Shown: positions 22,701-35,460, counted from the first letter of the stretch. The stretch is 64,000 nucleotides of DNA from Mugil cephalus (GCF_022458985.1 NC_061779.1:18025001-18089000), one strand, 5' to 3'. Numbers and translations are program-made. Notes: generated from the sequence alone by a model not told the origin.

Positions 22701-25700
22701 TCATTTCAATTTAAATCGGCCGTTTCCACCACCGCCGCTGCTGCCACTCAAGATTCCTACCCACTCTGACTAACAGCAGGAGCAATCCGAGGGTCTCTCC
22801 GGATGAGTGCCTCCGCTTAAATGAAGCCACCTCATGCTGATGAAAATGTCCTGCCCAATCTGCTGAGGAGCTGCCCTAGTTTTCACGTTGTTAGTCCCAA
22901 ACACTTATGCAGCCATTCCACAGGGTTATTAAGGTTACAGGGTGAAAGATGGCGAAGACTGAAGGTCTTTGGCGATAGCCAGCGATGAAGAGGGGGGTAG
23001 TGAAAGCCCAGAAAGTAGGGGAAAGGCTTATGGAGGCTGTAAAGTCTGACAGTTATGTGAGCAGACCTGAACTGAAGGGTCACAGATTTAATTTAGAGTG
23101 ATGAGATTGTGGTACCATCTAGAGCTTTTGGTGTTTGCGACCAACAGGAGAGCTCTATAACTCTGCGATTTAAAGGCCGTTCTTTGTGAGACATCTGCTT
23201 CACTATCACATCTGCTTGATAGTATGTGACAGATAGAAGCGGTACGGGGACAGGACGTCCCTCAACACAGCTCATCAGTACTCAACATCATCTCCACCAA
23301 CAGGATCTGCAGGAGTCCTCTGTGTCCTCAGCATACTCCCCCTCGCCCCCCTCCACACACCTCAGCCCTGTGGAGCGCCCTTTCCACCCACGCTGCCCTA
23401 CATAGCACACAGCGTCTGTCCAACACTGTGACCCATTTAATTTGCCCTGACCTTGCTTGACAGCATAACATAAAGATGTCTCCGAATCAGCTTCAGCCTA
23501 AGCCCACTGAGGCAGTGCTGTGTGTTACCCTGCTTTTCCAATTCTACCCCAAACTTAGCTCCATTTTGGAGCCCAAGTCGGAGAAGTGGATAAAAACTGC
23601 AGATGCTGCTTATTTTGCACCGCAGTGTGCTCTCTCTTGGATCAATGATCTAGTTAGGGATTCCGTTTTTCATGCAAAAGGAGACCTTAAGCTCACCTGC
23701 CCCCTGCAGCACCACGATAAACAGACAGAGCAGCAATTCAGCGTTTAAGTTCTGAGCTAGAGTAGGGGAGATCTAATTACTTAGGTCTGGGTGGACATGC
23801 ACCAGGATAATGTTGGTTGAGAGTTGCAGAATGTACAGAAACTAAATATTTTTCTTGGTAAAACCATTTTGAGGGGGAACATTACTGAAACCTCAGACAT
23901 TTTCTTATGCAAAGAGGAACACATTGTCCTCGGTACAAGGAAGTCATGTTTGCAAGCACTCACAATCGCAGCTGTAATCTGGCAAAACCATCAGTTCACA
24001 GGGTCAGGTCACACAGTCAACCCAGACACATGCAAATACAAGCACAGGTGCCGGATGTGGTCTGAAGAAACTAGATCCTAATGACAAGACCTTGGTGAGT
24101 GGTACATAAAGTGGCACTCATTTTGTGTTCCTTGTCATTGCCCCTGGACACCACAGACAAACACAAACACACACAAACACACGAGGCAATAGAGTTGGCA
24201 CACACGGAGAGATGGAACAAAACCATCCCTTCAGCAGAGAACAGAACCTCAGAGGGGAAGAAGCCTGCAGTGCTTATTGGTATTCCCTCCAGCTGATCCT
24301 CATGGATGCAGACACTTAGGGCTCACACGGGGAAACAGGAAGAAAACCAGAGACAGAGAGACTGAGAGCGACAAGGAGCACATCTTTTATTTTAGCTGAC
24401 CCAATGTCTCCTCCTCCTCCTCCTCCTCCTCCTCCTCCTTTCATCTGCATCTTACAGCTGCCTATGTGGCCAAACTTTGATTGCTTTCTTTACTCTGGGG
24501 CCAAACAGTATGTCTCATTCTAATAAAAGACAGTGTACAAAACTAACAATGCCATCTTAAGTTTCCTGAATGAACAAGACCCAGGAGGTAAGGGGAATGA
24601 ATTGCTTAAGATGCACTCCCTATTATCTCAGATTCAAGCTGTTCCAGGACCAAATCAATAGCCCATTAACAGTGTGAGTGTCTGCTCACGAGAGCACTGA
24701 ATGGGATTCGATTAAGATAAATATGCAGCCACGGCATATTCAATGCACCGATTTCAAGGGAGAGGGTGAATAGAGATGGCGATGGTGAGGACTGCTCATC
24801 GGCTATGAAGCGGTGATACTGATGTGATGGTGAACGTCTACCATTCGTCTGATTATATAAATGTAAAAAAAAAAAAGTTAAAGTGCAGGGTTCGCCAGCA
24901 GAGAGAGGGGCCACTGAGAAATGCCACACAAATGAGAGCAATGGTTACAAACTGTCTCTGGACACAAGCCATGAAAATCCATGTGTTGCATCATTTTTGG
25001 CCTCTAACCTACTATATCTGCTGCACAATGGCTTTTTGAGAAGCCAAGCTGGAATGTTATCTGCGGCCAAGGGAACGAGGAAAAGCACAAGTGCGCAGTC
25101 CGAGCCAGCGAAAAAGTTTGATACGCTCCTCCGTTATGCCGCGTTGGTGATTAAACCACAATGGTCTGACTGCTTACGCGAGAAGCTGCGTCAAATCATT
25201 TGCATGTGATTATTTCAGACTCGTAGAAACGTCGTTTATTTGGAGTTCCTCTGAGGACAGCAGATGACTTTTAGTGGGGGCCGCACACCACACCAGAGAA
25301 GCCTGTGCAAGGCTTCACCATATGGAGACTAAAGGTGGCTGCCTGATGCTTTTCTGTGGTTGCACGACAATCTAAAAATTTTTGCCAGTGTCATGGTCTC
25401 TAGGAACAGTTGACTTTATATGCATAGTTTAGCTGATCTGTCACCACTGTTCCTCTAATGCTATTCTGAAAAAATGTCATGCATTGCGTTTGGCTTAGAC
25501 TTGGATGGTTTTCCCCCCAAAAGCTGTCTGTGGCAAACAGGTTTTCATTCGGGAAGTTTTAGTTTCTATAAACAGAATCAAGTATCAAAAGAGAAAATGA
25601 CAACAGATGGGAACCTGCCTTTCAAATATAGAAATAGAACATCTGAGAGAAGCTGATGATTACTGAGAAGAATTAGAAATGGGAACACCTGAATAACCAC

Positions 25701-26635
25701 AGATTCTACATTACTATTTTACTTTGTTATATACATAAAAATATTTTTTTAAGACTCAAATATTACTTTTGTGATCTATCTATATTTTTTAAGTTCCTTT
25801 CCACACGCGCTATGAGCTGGACAACCACTGAAAGTGTCAAATGCAGCAATGGGAGTTTGAGTTAAAGTCTTTTGTCGTGACCACAAAAAGAGAAATGTGT
25901 GTAATGTGTGACAAGATAAGATTTTTAGCTTCTATTTGGACTGATAACTGATTAATTGTGAAACTGCTGTGTTGCTGCTATGTTCAAGTGCCTTTAGTGG
26001 TCTTAGTAACCGCAGATAACCAACGATGCAACGTGGGCAGCATTTATTAGAAATGTCTGATTTCAGCTTTAAGAATAAGGAACGTCCATTATAAGACTTC
26101 ACTTGTTACTGTGGCAAAGTGGCAACACAACGCCCAAATTGTGCATAACATTGTCACTTAGAGACAATAATTTGACTGGCAACTTTAAACTAGGAAGTTG
26201 TGTTGGGCGTGGGTCACACTATTATCTAACATTCAGACTAAAAAAATGAAGAAACTCGTCAAATTAACCGATAATATGTGGACGAACTATGAAGATCCGG
26301 ACAGGAACATGCTACACAGCAGTCTCCAGTGACAGATACATCCAGAGTCCTTGCGCCACTGCAACACCTCCACGAAGACAGTGCAGCCTTCTGTTGTATC
26401 CCCACTTAAAGCTCTTTGTTAGAGTACGTTTGCAGCTCTGAAGTGGCGCAGCTGTTCGCATGACGCGGAGCTCCGGAGACAACAATGCATCGCTGGTACA
26501 GTCCGGGACCTGCCGCTTATTATTATTATGACACAACCACGCTGCAAAATCCAAGCACATGATACTCACCATCCGCGAGCTGAGGTATTTCTCTACTTCA
26601 GACAAAGTTCGCACGGACACGTTTGCGCTGGGCAT
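16748..26635 (-). CDS. tmcc3: transmembrane and coiled-coil domain protein 3 (TMCC3)
   Basis: Coding exons, 5' to 3': 26635-26570, 19177-18207, 17870-17735, 17053-16748. Phases agree and the product is 492 aa, close to human TMCC3. TMCC proteins are ER membrane proteins with long coiled coils and two C-terminal membrane spans, placed at ER sheets and three-way junctions. Visible parts: a first exon of 22 residues ([14 protein letters not shown]); a coiled coil with the family block [14 protein letters not shown]; the block [20 protein letters not shown]; a second coiled coil with [20 protein letters not shown]; and a hydrophobic hairpin starting [17 protein letters not shown] and ending [18 protein letters not shown]. 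The [10 protein letters not shown] segment and the KNWD tail favour TMCC3 over TMCC1 or TMCC2. The ATG at 26635 was chosen because the in-frame codon at 26680 is GTG. A seven-glutamine run from CAG repeats lies just before the membrane spans. Intron 1 is about 7.4 kb. Confidence 0.93.
17919..18023 (+). repeat. TA-rich microsatellite in tmcc3 intron 2
   Basis: TATC and TA units with AGA interruptions, about 105 bases, filling much of the short intron between 17871 and 18206. It is strongly self-complementary. Confidence 0.9.
21036..21190. repeat. degraded teleost interspersed repeat
   Basis: The segment with ACATTGAGCTTTCAAAACCA and ending GTCCATCTTTACGTATAGTC resembles, from memory, a repeat family very common in percomorph genomes that ends with a 'gtccatcttttatatacagtctatg'-like sequence. 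No target-site duplication was identified. Family name not assigned. Confidence 0.5.
24408..24439 (+). repeat. (TCC)n microsatellite in tmcc3 intron 1
   Basis: About ten TCC units. The minus strand is a GGA repeat. Confidence 0.95.
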
Positions 26636-26830
26636 AATAGTGTCGTGTCTGCGGCCGCTCCGGAGCTGCTGGGTCTTCACTCCTCTGCCGGGACTAGTTT
26701 ACAACTCACGCCTAAACTCGTATCCATGATTAGCCCCGTTTTCTCACCCACCTCTCCCTCTCTCTCTGTCTCTCTCCCTCACACATACACACACCCTTGA
26801 ACGCACTTACTGACTGGCAGCACCCTCCAA
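26636..26830 (-). promoter_or_regulatory. tmcc3 5' UTR and promoter region
   Basis: Sequence directly upstream of the tmcc3 start is locally GC-rich, with a GCGGCCGC block near 26.65 kb, followed upstream by a CT-rich and CA-rich stretch (26.74-26.80 kb). No TATA box was seen. The transcription start cannot be fixed from sequence. Confidence 0.5.
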
Positions 26831-29800
26831 CACAGAAAAAAAAGCGATGTGTGAACCCAAACTCCGCCTATTGCTCTCTGCAGGGTGACGGAGGGAGGAG
26901 GGCTTTAACTCTTTCGACACATGTGCCTTATCAGCGGGGCTGGAGATAAAAAAGAAAAAAGTGCCCCACTACCGCACTGTGAGGTATGAAATATGTCCAG
27001 GATACTTTTAGTCAGATAAGACGCTCGTCTGGCGCACAGTTACGAACTTTTAAACTTAAAGGGTGTACAGATTTTTTTTTTAACATGCTATCAGTGGTGT
27101 AAGCTTCTCAGATCGTTCGCTAAAGGGGAAAATAAGCATCTCAGAGTAATAGCAATACGTGTTAGAAATTGTAAAACAAGGGAAGGGTTAACTGAAAGTG
27201 CATTGCACACGACAAAGCTATTGGTTGGGGCCCCCCCTTGAAAAGACAGAATTAGGGGGGCTTTTTCAACATTTTGCAAACAACAACAAAAAACCCCTTG
27301 GACCTAAGAAGGCCCCGCAGTGACAATAATTCACAACCTCCTCTAGAGGCCCCCTTGTATGTATTCTGTGATTACACAGTGTACGTTTTTACCCAGAGGC
27401 CTAGGACCGCCCCTGCTACAGGCTCCTACTGAGGGATTTACCGGTATGTTTGGTCAGCAGTTTACTGTGGTTTAATATACTGCTGGGTAGTTTCATCTGG
27501 AATAATGAATGACGTCGTAGATCCTGAGTATAAACCCTGCATGTAGAAGCTAGTAACTGTGGTGATGTTAAAAGTGCAATTTTTCTTAAATACAGTTCTT
27601 GGGTTATTTATTGTGAGGATGGAAAATAAGAAAATACATATATTAATACTTGAGAATGATCAGCAAGCCAGCCTGTTTCTTAAATCGCAAGCCACAAGAC
27701 GTGGCAGGTTTTAAGAGCATTATGACTTGTAACATGAGTTTGCAAAATAAAGCGATTTAAAATGTTCACGAAATGTCACCCAAAAGGTTAAGCAATGCCA
27801 GGATCAAATGAGGAACAGAAAAAGTTTTTCTTTAAAAAAAAAGAACATTCATGAGCTGAATGGCTTTCTGGTCAGCAAGCACAGCAGGAAGTGTTGTAAA
27901 AAGGCCAATGAATGTATTCACTTGCAGACTCAAACATCTTAATCTTAATTTAACTTACTGTTTGATGTCTTCTTTCACATGTTGTAGATGAGAGGATGCT
28001 TGCTTGTTATTTTTGGTATTTAAACTGTAAGCGATTGGTTTTTCATAACCAGTTCTGTCAGTCTGTTTTGCAACATCATTAACAATAACCCCTTCAGGCA
28101 GTCAAACACCCAAGAGGCCACGGGAACAGTCCAACTGGTCCTTTCATTCACACTCATTTCAGCCTGGAATGAGACGAGCTAATCCTCCCAGCCATAAACA
28201 CAAAAGCCCATGTTTCATCACAAATCCTTGGACCTTTACAGTTAGCAACCAGTGTTTTGTTTGGTTTTTCTTTTTTTTTTTCAATTCGGAACTGGGCAGG
28301 TGTTTTTTGAAGAAGTAATAAGAGAATCCTCTTTTATCTGCATAGTGAGTGCCCCGTACATTGATGTGCATTAAATTCTGTGGTTCAGAGAGGTTGAAGC
28401 CAGTGATGTAACGATATGATCGCCCTACACAAAAGAAGCTACTGGATACACCGGACAATGGGCTTCTAAAAACAGCAGCCGACATTATCATTCATCTGTT
28501 CATCAAGTTTTAATGCTGCTATCAGTGCCTTTAATTAGCTGGACACGTTCGCCAGCTAACTACAGCACAGCTGAAGAAGGCTCACAGACGCTGTCCTTCC
28601 TTTACCCAAATCCGCAGAGCCCCAATGAAAAATTGATTAGCTAATAACGCACACTGAAAGTCTAGTCGCTCACACGTCTTCACGTCGCTCGACACGAAAG
28701 GCAACAATAAGTCACTGGGGTAAGATACAGATTTTGCATTATTAACCAAGAGGGAACAGGTAAACAATCAGCTGTTTATCGAAACAGGGGCAAGTTCCAA
28801 GAAGGATGATTAAAAGGCTTCAGTGGAAGCACTGTCACATAGATGCATGCACTAAAAAGTTGCCCCAGGTGTTACTCTGAAAGCTGTCATCTGGCTTCTA
28901 GGAAACAAGTTACTGCACTTGATGAGGTAGGAGTCAACATGTTTACTCCAGAGTCACACCGTGAGTCACTGAATGTTTGAACCTGAGCAGAAAGATTTCT
29001 CTGTAGTTTTCCAAAGGTCAAGAGTTGATTAGTTTGGGGTTTGATCGAAAGATCTTTATCTGCTTCACTCTGAATGCTGCATTGATGTCTCAATGCATTC
29101 CATGCAGAGATTACCCATCAGGGACTGTTTACTTTACTCATTGCCACTATTAAGTGTTTGGAATTAGACGGCTGATTGCAGCCGTGACACACAAGATCTC
29201 TTTTTTCACACACAGAGCCCATCACCATAACACAACCTAAGTGTTCTGTATTTGTAACTGTGAAAAGACTACTACAGAAGTGCAGCTTATAGCCAACACA
29301 CATTGTGACTGTGTGCATCGCATATAACATTCAGCGGTCAAATAAAATGAGCTTAACCAGTTCTTACTGATATAACAATCAAAGCCTGATGAATTGAAGG
29401 ATGTTTTTTTTTTTTTTTATTATTATTTTCGAATGACATGATCATTATGTCCTTCCACATTACTCTGTCCAAAAAGACGGGAACTGCAGATTACCAAGTG
29501 CTGTCCATTGTAGCCTTCTTGGTGCATTATATATACACAAATCTATATACACAATTAATCCATTTGATGCCAGATATTTGTGATGCTGTCGATCCTTTGG
29601 ATTGGCAGACACATAAGAAACAAAGGTTATAACCTTTACTTATTACTTACTGATAACATCTCACAAATCAATTCACATTATGACAATTATTTTTTTTCTC
29701 ATCATTACTAGAAAATAAAAAAAGCGTGACCATGTAGGAAAGCAGTGGAAAAAACACACTGTGTTTCCTTTGAAGTACAAACAAGATCTGCAGAAAAAGG

Positions 29801-29917
29801 AAAGGCTTGGAGGCGATGAAGGATAAAATACTATGTACAATAAAAAAAGCACAATCTACTATGCAGGTTTCGATGCCTGATTCCTGAAGTGGCAGCCTTA
29901 CTTGCCACTGGAGTTGA
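26831..29917. other. spacer between tmcc3 and nr2c1
   Basis: No coding exon was recognised. Human has NDUFA12 in this position; none of its motifs was seen on either strand. The stretch at about 27.22-27.43 kb with repeated GGGGCCCCC-like blocks looks like an old interspersed repeat. The right end should hold the nr2c1 3' UTR. Confidence 0.55.
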
Positions 29918-29923
29918 TTTTAT
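29918..29923 (-). terminator. candidate poly-A signal of nr2c1
   Basis: AATAAA on the minus strand, about 190 bases beyond the nr2c1 stop codon. Confidence 0.4.
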
Positions 29924-30110
29924 TCATCCTTCTTAAGAAGACTCGAATGACTAGTCGCTGAGGAGTCAGATGTGGGAGCAAGGTAAGAGTGAATTCATAT
30001 AGGCGGCCGTCATAAATGCAGTATGACCATTCAGTAACTGTTCTGCTGAGCACTCTGAATGGTTAGCTGGCGAGTTTTCACAGTCCAATGTTGTCAAACA
30101 GCAGAGTGTG

Positions 30111-33100
30111 TCAGACACCAGATGCTGCTTGGCTATTATAATCAGTGGACTCCATTTTGAGGATGTAAGGGATGATGCTGTCAATCTGCACATTTCCAAT
30201 GAGCCCAGCGAAAAACAGCTCCTCGGTAACAGCTGCACTTATCAGCCTGAGGGCAGGAAGACGTAGCAACAGCTTGGATAACCTGCGAGAAAGGAGATAT
30301 AAAATTTAGACAAGTACATTAGCAAGTACATCACCACAAATCTGTTCTGACTTTGCAGCTGCGCTTGCATTATGTAGTACGAAGGTAAATCCTACGAACC
30401 GATAAGAATCTTCTGGGTAGGTTCTGGTTACATAGTCCTGCAGCTCCACGTAGGCCTTTTCCTGGAACCCTTCTATCTGTGTGATATTATCTATGCCTGG
30501 GTGATCTGGTACAAAAATAATGTATGCAAATAGTCAGGCACAAGAAAATATGTAACAGTTTAGTAGATGAGTTCAAGTGTTTGTGCACGAATGCAAAGAA
30601 CAATATGGAAATGTGTACATACCGGGACTAAAAAGAATGATGGCTTTGAGGTAGGCATATTCATAAGAGTCCGGAGACAGCTTGGTCATGCTGTTACAGA
30701 ACTCCTGCATCCTCCAGATGTGCTCCATTACTAGTTTTACTCTGTCTGGGGACAGTTTATCTGGAGGAAACAAAAACAAACAGATGTCTAGTAAGGGCAG
30801 GGCTTCAGTATAGTTTTAAACAAATTCAAGACAAATTTAACATTTTGTCTTATTAGAACACACTGCATGTCTGCATGCAAATTTGCTTCCCTCTTCTTAA
30901 ACAGCAGAATTAGACGTTGCAGGAAGATGACAGCCTCCTACCTTCCTGTAAGCTGGTCTGCAGATGATTGATAATGGCACTTAAGATTGTACCAACATTC
31001 ATAACGTTGGAACACTGTGCCAGACCCAGAGCAAAAAGTTCATTCCAGCATGCTTTCATCAAGTTAATGTCATTGTCTTGGCCACTGCAAAATAAAAGAA
31101 CAATAATAATTATAAAAATAATTAATGTAAATATATAACACAAGACATGTGAAGAAGTCACTCTTGCATGTGTAAAGACAAACTCAAATGTCTCCATATA
31201 AAAAGATTTATTTATGAACCAAAGAAGAATATCCCAATAAGCTTACCCAAGAGTTTGAAAGGCAGGTATGGAGCGTGCCCAATGCATAGAGAGAAAAAGT
31301 AGCCGGGACGCTGACTCACAGATGTAGTTGACATTGAGGTACTCTGGCACAGGCAAAGGCATCATAAGCTGTAGGACCAAGAGAGAACCAGCAGAAAATA
31401 GATTTCAGTATAACATAAGTTTTGGCCAAAAGGCATGGCTTAAGGTTGGGGGCTGTGATTTTACCTTGAAAGGGATATGGCTGTCAGAAAGCAGGGGTCC
31501 CTCCAGCTCCACAACAGGACCTGACTGGTCACCTGACATCAGCTGCATCGTGGCCTCCAAGGACCCTCCAGCTGAGCCATCACCAGGGTGTAGGACTTTG
31601 GCCAAGGTGTCAAAAGCTCTAAACATGACCAACGGAAACAGAAAGTGTCTCTTAAAAGATCACATCACAATATATATGATATGGTATGAAACACAAAACA
31701 AGACATCTGTGGTACAACTCTAAGCGCTGCAGTGCAACCCTGACAGAGTCAAGATGGTATATTTGTGATTGACTAAATCTAATTTAACCCTTAAGATCAT
31801 AGTCAGAAACCACATGGCCCCGCACGAAATTCTATTACAGCTCCATGACAAACAGAAAAAGCAGCCCCGGGGTTTCCTTGTAGTGCTTCTCTAAAGCTCT
31901 AAAACATGTATCGATAAATTTCATATTTCAATCATATTTTACATGAGTACTGGTCACTATCAAAATCTGTGGAGTTCTTTTGACAGTTCTCTCACCTAGT
32001 AATATCACTGGCAGTGTGTTCGTCTCCTTGCATGTCTGTTATTGAGCTGTCACCGTTGCTAAGTGTTTCAGCTCCCATCATCTCATTACCACTGTCGCTT
32101 GCCTCCCTGGTCTTGTTGAGGTGGGCAAGCGATGTCACTACATTCGCCAGCGTACCAAGATCACCTTGAGATGGGTCGTCCTGCAGAGGAAGGGAAAGTC
32201 GTGATCAGTGAACTGCTCCCAGAAGTGACAAAGAACAAAAATGGTCCACATCACGCAGAATAACACATATCCATCGTTAACACATGTGCGATTGTTGCTT
32301 GTATAGACTAGAATGGCATAAGAGACTTAAATGTACTATAATCGGATTCTACCTCTGTTACCTTGTCAGGGGATGCTGGAATCAGGATGGTGTTTTCCAG
32401 CTTGGAGAAGGGTTGTTGGATGTTCAGCAACATGCTTGACTCAAGCAAACTCGTAGACCTGAAGTCAGAGGTTTGAAATATCCCATTATATCATGAATTA
32501 CAAACTGAACATACATAATAGTTTAGCTTGTCGTTGTAAGTGAAGCAGTAAAACCAATTACTTCAATTCTAACCAGTTTATTAGTTACACATGAAAAGTC
32601 TTTATTCAATCCACTGCATCATATTGAGAGGTGTGTGCAAACTTTAGAGATGATGCAGGGGCAATATGATAACCCTAGAGCTAAGAGTTATAAATGTAAG
32701 AAAAATAAGTGTAGCGGTTTCAGTTATTTTGTAGTTTGCAAGTGGCATTACTGAAAAGCCAATAAATAATTTTTGTTAAGCGGCATTACCGAGCAGTTTC
32801 CTTGTCTGATACAAAAGTGGGCGTGGCAGCCAGAGGGCTACACAGGTTTTTGCGGATGTAGATCTTTTCTGTGGAGGCTGCACAGTTGATGGATTTTTCT
32901 CTGGTGACCATTTCAACAGGTTTCCTTTCACACTGAACAGCTAAGGGACAAAACAAATGCAAGACCTTAATATTGCGAATCTTCCATATTCACCAAATGT
33001 ATGTATAGAATATCATAGTCCCTCACAGTCCTGCTTCATGCCCAGTGCTATACAGCGCTGCAGTCGACAGTACTGGCAGCGGTTCCGATGCAACTTGTTA

Positions 33101-33982
33101 ATGGCACATTCTCCGGAGCCCCTGCACGCGTACACCAGGTTCTTCCTTATGCTGCGTTTGAAGAAGCCCTTACAGCCCTCACAGCTGACAGCTCCGTAAT
33201 GACGACCTGAGAGATGAAAGAGAAAACATGGTCAGGGCAGATTGTGTGCTTATGTGTGTCAACAAAACACAGATGATAATAATAATAATAATAATAATAG
33301 TAATAATGATAATAATAATAGTAATAAATCCCTACCTGAGGCCTTATCCCCACAGACAACGCAGTACTCCACAACAGGCTTCACAATAGATTGGTCTGAG
33401 CCTTCGGTCACAAACTGACAAACAACCAGAACACAATAATTCAATACAGTGTACATAGCAATAAGCATAGAATGACTAAACATGTTCATGGTTCAGTCAT
33501 AAGACCTTTCAGTAACTTGTTGAGCAAAACTGGCATGAAGAAGTCACTGATGTCTGCAGGCAATACCTGAATTTGTTGCCCAGCCAGTTCAGGGGAAGCA
33601 AACAGCAGCTGGTTGACCCCAGAACCGTCTGGAGCAGCAAGGATGACCTTGTTGGGTGAGCCTTCTTGCTTGGCCACAATCACCTTCCCGCCAGAGGAAT
33701 AATCAGCATTTGCTAGGATAAACTGCTGCTTCCCAGGGGAAGATGGCTCAAGTGCTGTGACGATCTGTATCTTTTGCCCAGTCTGCTGATCAGTTACGAT
33801 CTATTAAAAATAACAAATCAGATGAGCTGGGAGTGCTGACGACATATGCAAAAGTATTTGAGTGAAGTTGACAACATTTTTCAATTGACATGAACAGGCA
33901 ATGGCATCACCTGGATCCTATGTCCTAAAGCCATGTTGTTGTCTGCTGACACAAGCTGAATCCTTTGAGTCTGTCCATCCAT
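30111..33982 (-). CDS. nr2c1: nuclear receptor subfamily 2 group C member 1 (testicular receptor 2)
   Basis: Coding exons, 5' to 3': 33982-33911, 33800-33567, 33414-33336, 33206-33027, 32940-32790, 32458-32362, 32180-31996, 31618-31465, 31368-31247, 31084-30942, 30760-30623, 30505-30400, 30282-30111. Phases agree and the product is 610 aa (human about 603). NR2C1 is a nuclear orphan receptor that binds direct repeats of AGGTCA and often represses. The two-finger DNA-binding domain covers residues 120-188, starting [10 protein letters not shown], with P-box [10 protein letters not shown] and second finger ending [11 protein letters not shown]. The ligand-binding domain runs from about 395 to 605, with [27 protein letters not shown] and a tail ending [30 protein letters not shown] and the serine/asparagine-rich hinge favour NR2C1 over NR2C2, although the N-terminus ([12 protein letters not shown]) resembles NR2C2 too. 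Neighbours tmcc3 and fgd6 support NR2C1. An in-frame read-through of the donor at 33567 would add about 26 codons and stop before the DNA-binding domain. Confidence 0.95.
33274..33328 (-). repeat. (TTA)n microsatellite inside the nr2c1 DNA-binding-domain intron
   Basis: Trinucleotide ATA/TTA repeat with a few GTA and GAT interruptions. It takes up about 55 of the 129 bases of the intron and starts within ten bases of the splice donor of the exon encoding the first half of zinc finger 1. Confidence 0.95.
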
Positions 33983-34015
33983 TCTGATACTGCACACACC
34001 TTCTTCCACTGCCCT

Positions 34016-34039
34016 TCACATCAGTGCAGCATGAGACAT
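34016..34039 (-). promoter_or_regulatory. short upstream ORF in the nr2c1 leader
   Basis: The exon with the nr2c1 start codon begins at 34045 (acceptor CTACAG). Before the main ATG at 33982 it holds ATG TCT CAT GCT GCA CTG ATG TGA, a seven-codon frame that contains a second ATG directly followed by the stop. It ends 33 bases before the main start, so it could reduce or delay initiation. Confidence 0.6.
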
Positions 34040-34045
34040 GCACAC

Positions 34046-35333
34046 CTGTAGAGTAGAGCATATGTATTAATTAGAGCAAATTTTGTATCAGGTCAGGCCC
34101 TGAAGGATAGGACTGACTTAATAATTTTCTAACTATAATCAAATCCTGCGATTGCACTTGTTAGTACTTTGCAATTTTCCCAACAACACTAGTATGCAGA
34201 CATTAATGATTTTATTTTCCAAACGTTAAATGCAAATAAACAAGGCTTTTCTTATGAACAATATAAGCACATTTGTCCACATTAGCCACAGTTATGAGAT
34301 ACGTACAGGCTAAACTGAAGTTGTTTACTTTAATGTAGAATATGGCCACATTCATCATTTAATAATTTAATTAGTTAAACATAAAACCCCCAAAACATTT
34401 CTTAAAATGTTCCAAGACAGATATAAGTAGCAAATATATTCACAGATGTGTAGAGGGAGGCGGTACAACGTGATACATGGTGGAATAAATCAATGGATTA
34501 TCTTATCTTGCTTATTTCAATAGCCCCGAGATATGATGATCCCAGCGGCAAATAAATCTTAACTAACCAATCCTCCGCTTCTGGTTTACTCTTTTACCTA
34601 CAGCTAAAAGACCAGGTGATCAATATTTGTACATAATGTTGAAATTTGCCTTTGATTATCTGTACTGAACATTAGGTTAATCCAACCAGATGATAAAATA
34701 TACTGCGCGTTACTAACTAAAACAGTGTGTGGCCTATGCTAAGCAATCATGCCGGTGCTACCTCCATATCGAACACTATAGGTGGCCCTGTTATGAAATA
34801 CAGCTTAATATCCATATAGAGTGACAACAAATGAGGGACAAAGCCGCAGTGTTAACACAAACAGCATCCTGACAGACGAGTATTTCAAATCGATACGGAA
34901 GATAAAGGTATTTCTTTTCCTGTGGGTGAAAGGTCAACATTGAAGGGTTAAAGCATGCTAGGGTTCAAGGCCCATGTTGCCGAATCGCAGTCAACAGTCG
35001 GACTACGGGGTTTGACAACTGAGCACAATTCGCATTAATTCCGGCACAGGACTATCACAACCGTCGACAGTTTAGCATGGCGACTGACAACACAACAACA
35101 CAACCCACTGTTGTCGCACTTATCGTTAAACTGTAGCCGTGGTCGCTTACTTCCCGGTGTCTAGTTAGCAACGTTAGCGCAGCGGCTAATAGCAGCTAAT
35201 GGTAGGGTTAGCTCACGCGGCTAAGGTTGTTAGTGACTGAAGTACTACTAACAGCTGCACACGACTTTAACTAAACAACCGACTGGGCGGTATAGTACAC
35301 GTACGAACATTATTACATACTCGCCAAACTTAC
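34046..35333 (-). other. nr2c1 intron 1, in the 5' UTR
   Basis: Runs from the donor GTAAGT at 35333 to the acceptor at 34046. AT-rich, with no exon or recognisable element seen. Confidence 0.6.
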
Positions 35334-35460
35334 TTTTTATGCACCGAGTTCCAGACGACGCTGCTAACAAGCTACGTTAGCTGTTTGCTAGTTGGTGGCT
35401 AATGGCAGCTTCCTCTCCGCAGACTGCTGAACGCTCCCTCCCTCCCTTCCTGTCTTACTG
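35334..35460 (-). promoter_or_regulatory. nr2c1 untranslated first exon and core promoter
   Basis: A consensus donor (GTAAGT) at 35333-35328 ends an exon with no usable start codon. GC content rises around 35.34-35.46 kb compared with the flanks, as expected for a CpG-type promoter. The exact transcription start is not visible. Confidence 0.5.

Larger units (their letters stand above)
19178..26569 (-). other. tmcc3 intron 1 (about 7.4 kb)
   Basis: Bounded by the donor ATG|GTGAGT at 26570/26569 and the acceptor CGTAG at 19178. It contains a degraded interspersed repeat near 21.1 kb, a (TCC)n tract at 24.4 kb and a GC-rich patch near 23.3-23.4 kb open on both strands. No standard exon is supported. 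An alternative tmcc3 first exon could be present but was not recognised. Confidence 0.7.

Noticed and set aside
26636-26680. Longer tmcc3 N-terminus
   Set aside because: The frame is open upstream, but the codon at 26680 is GTG and no upstream ATG was found, so the ATG at 26635 was kept.
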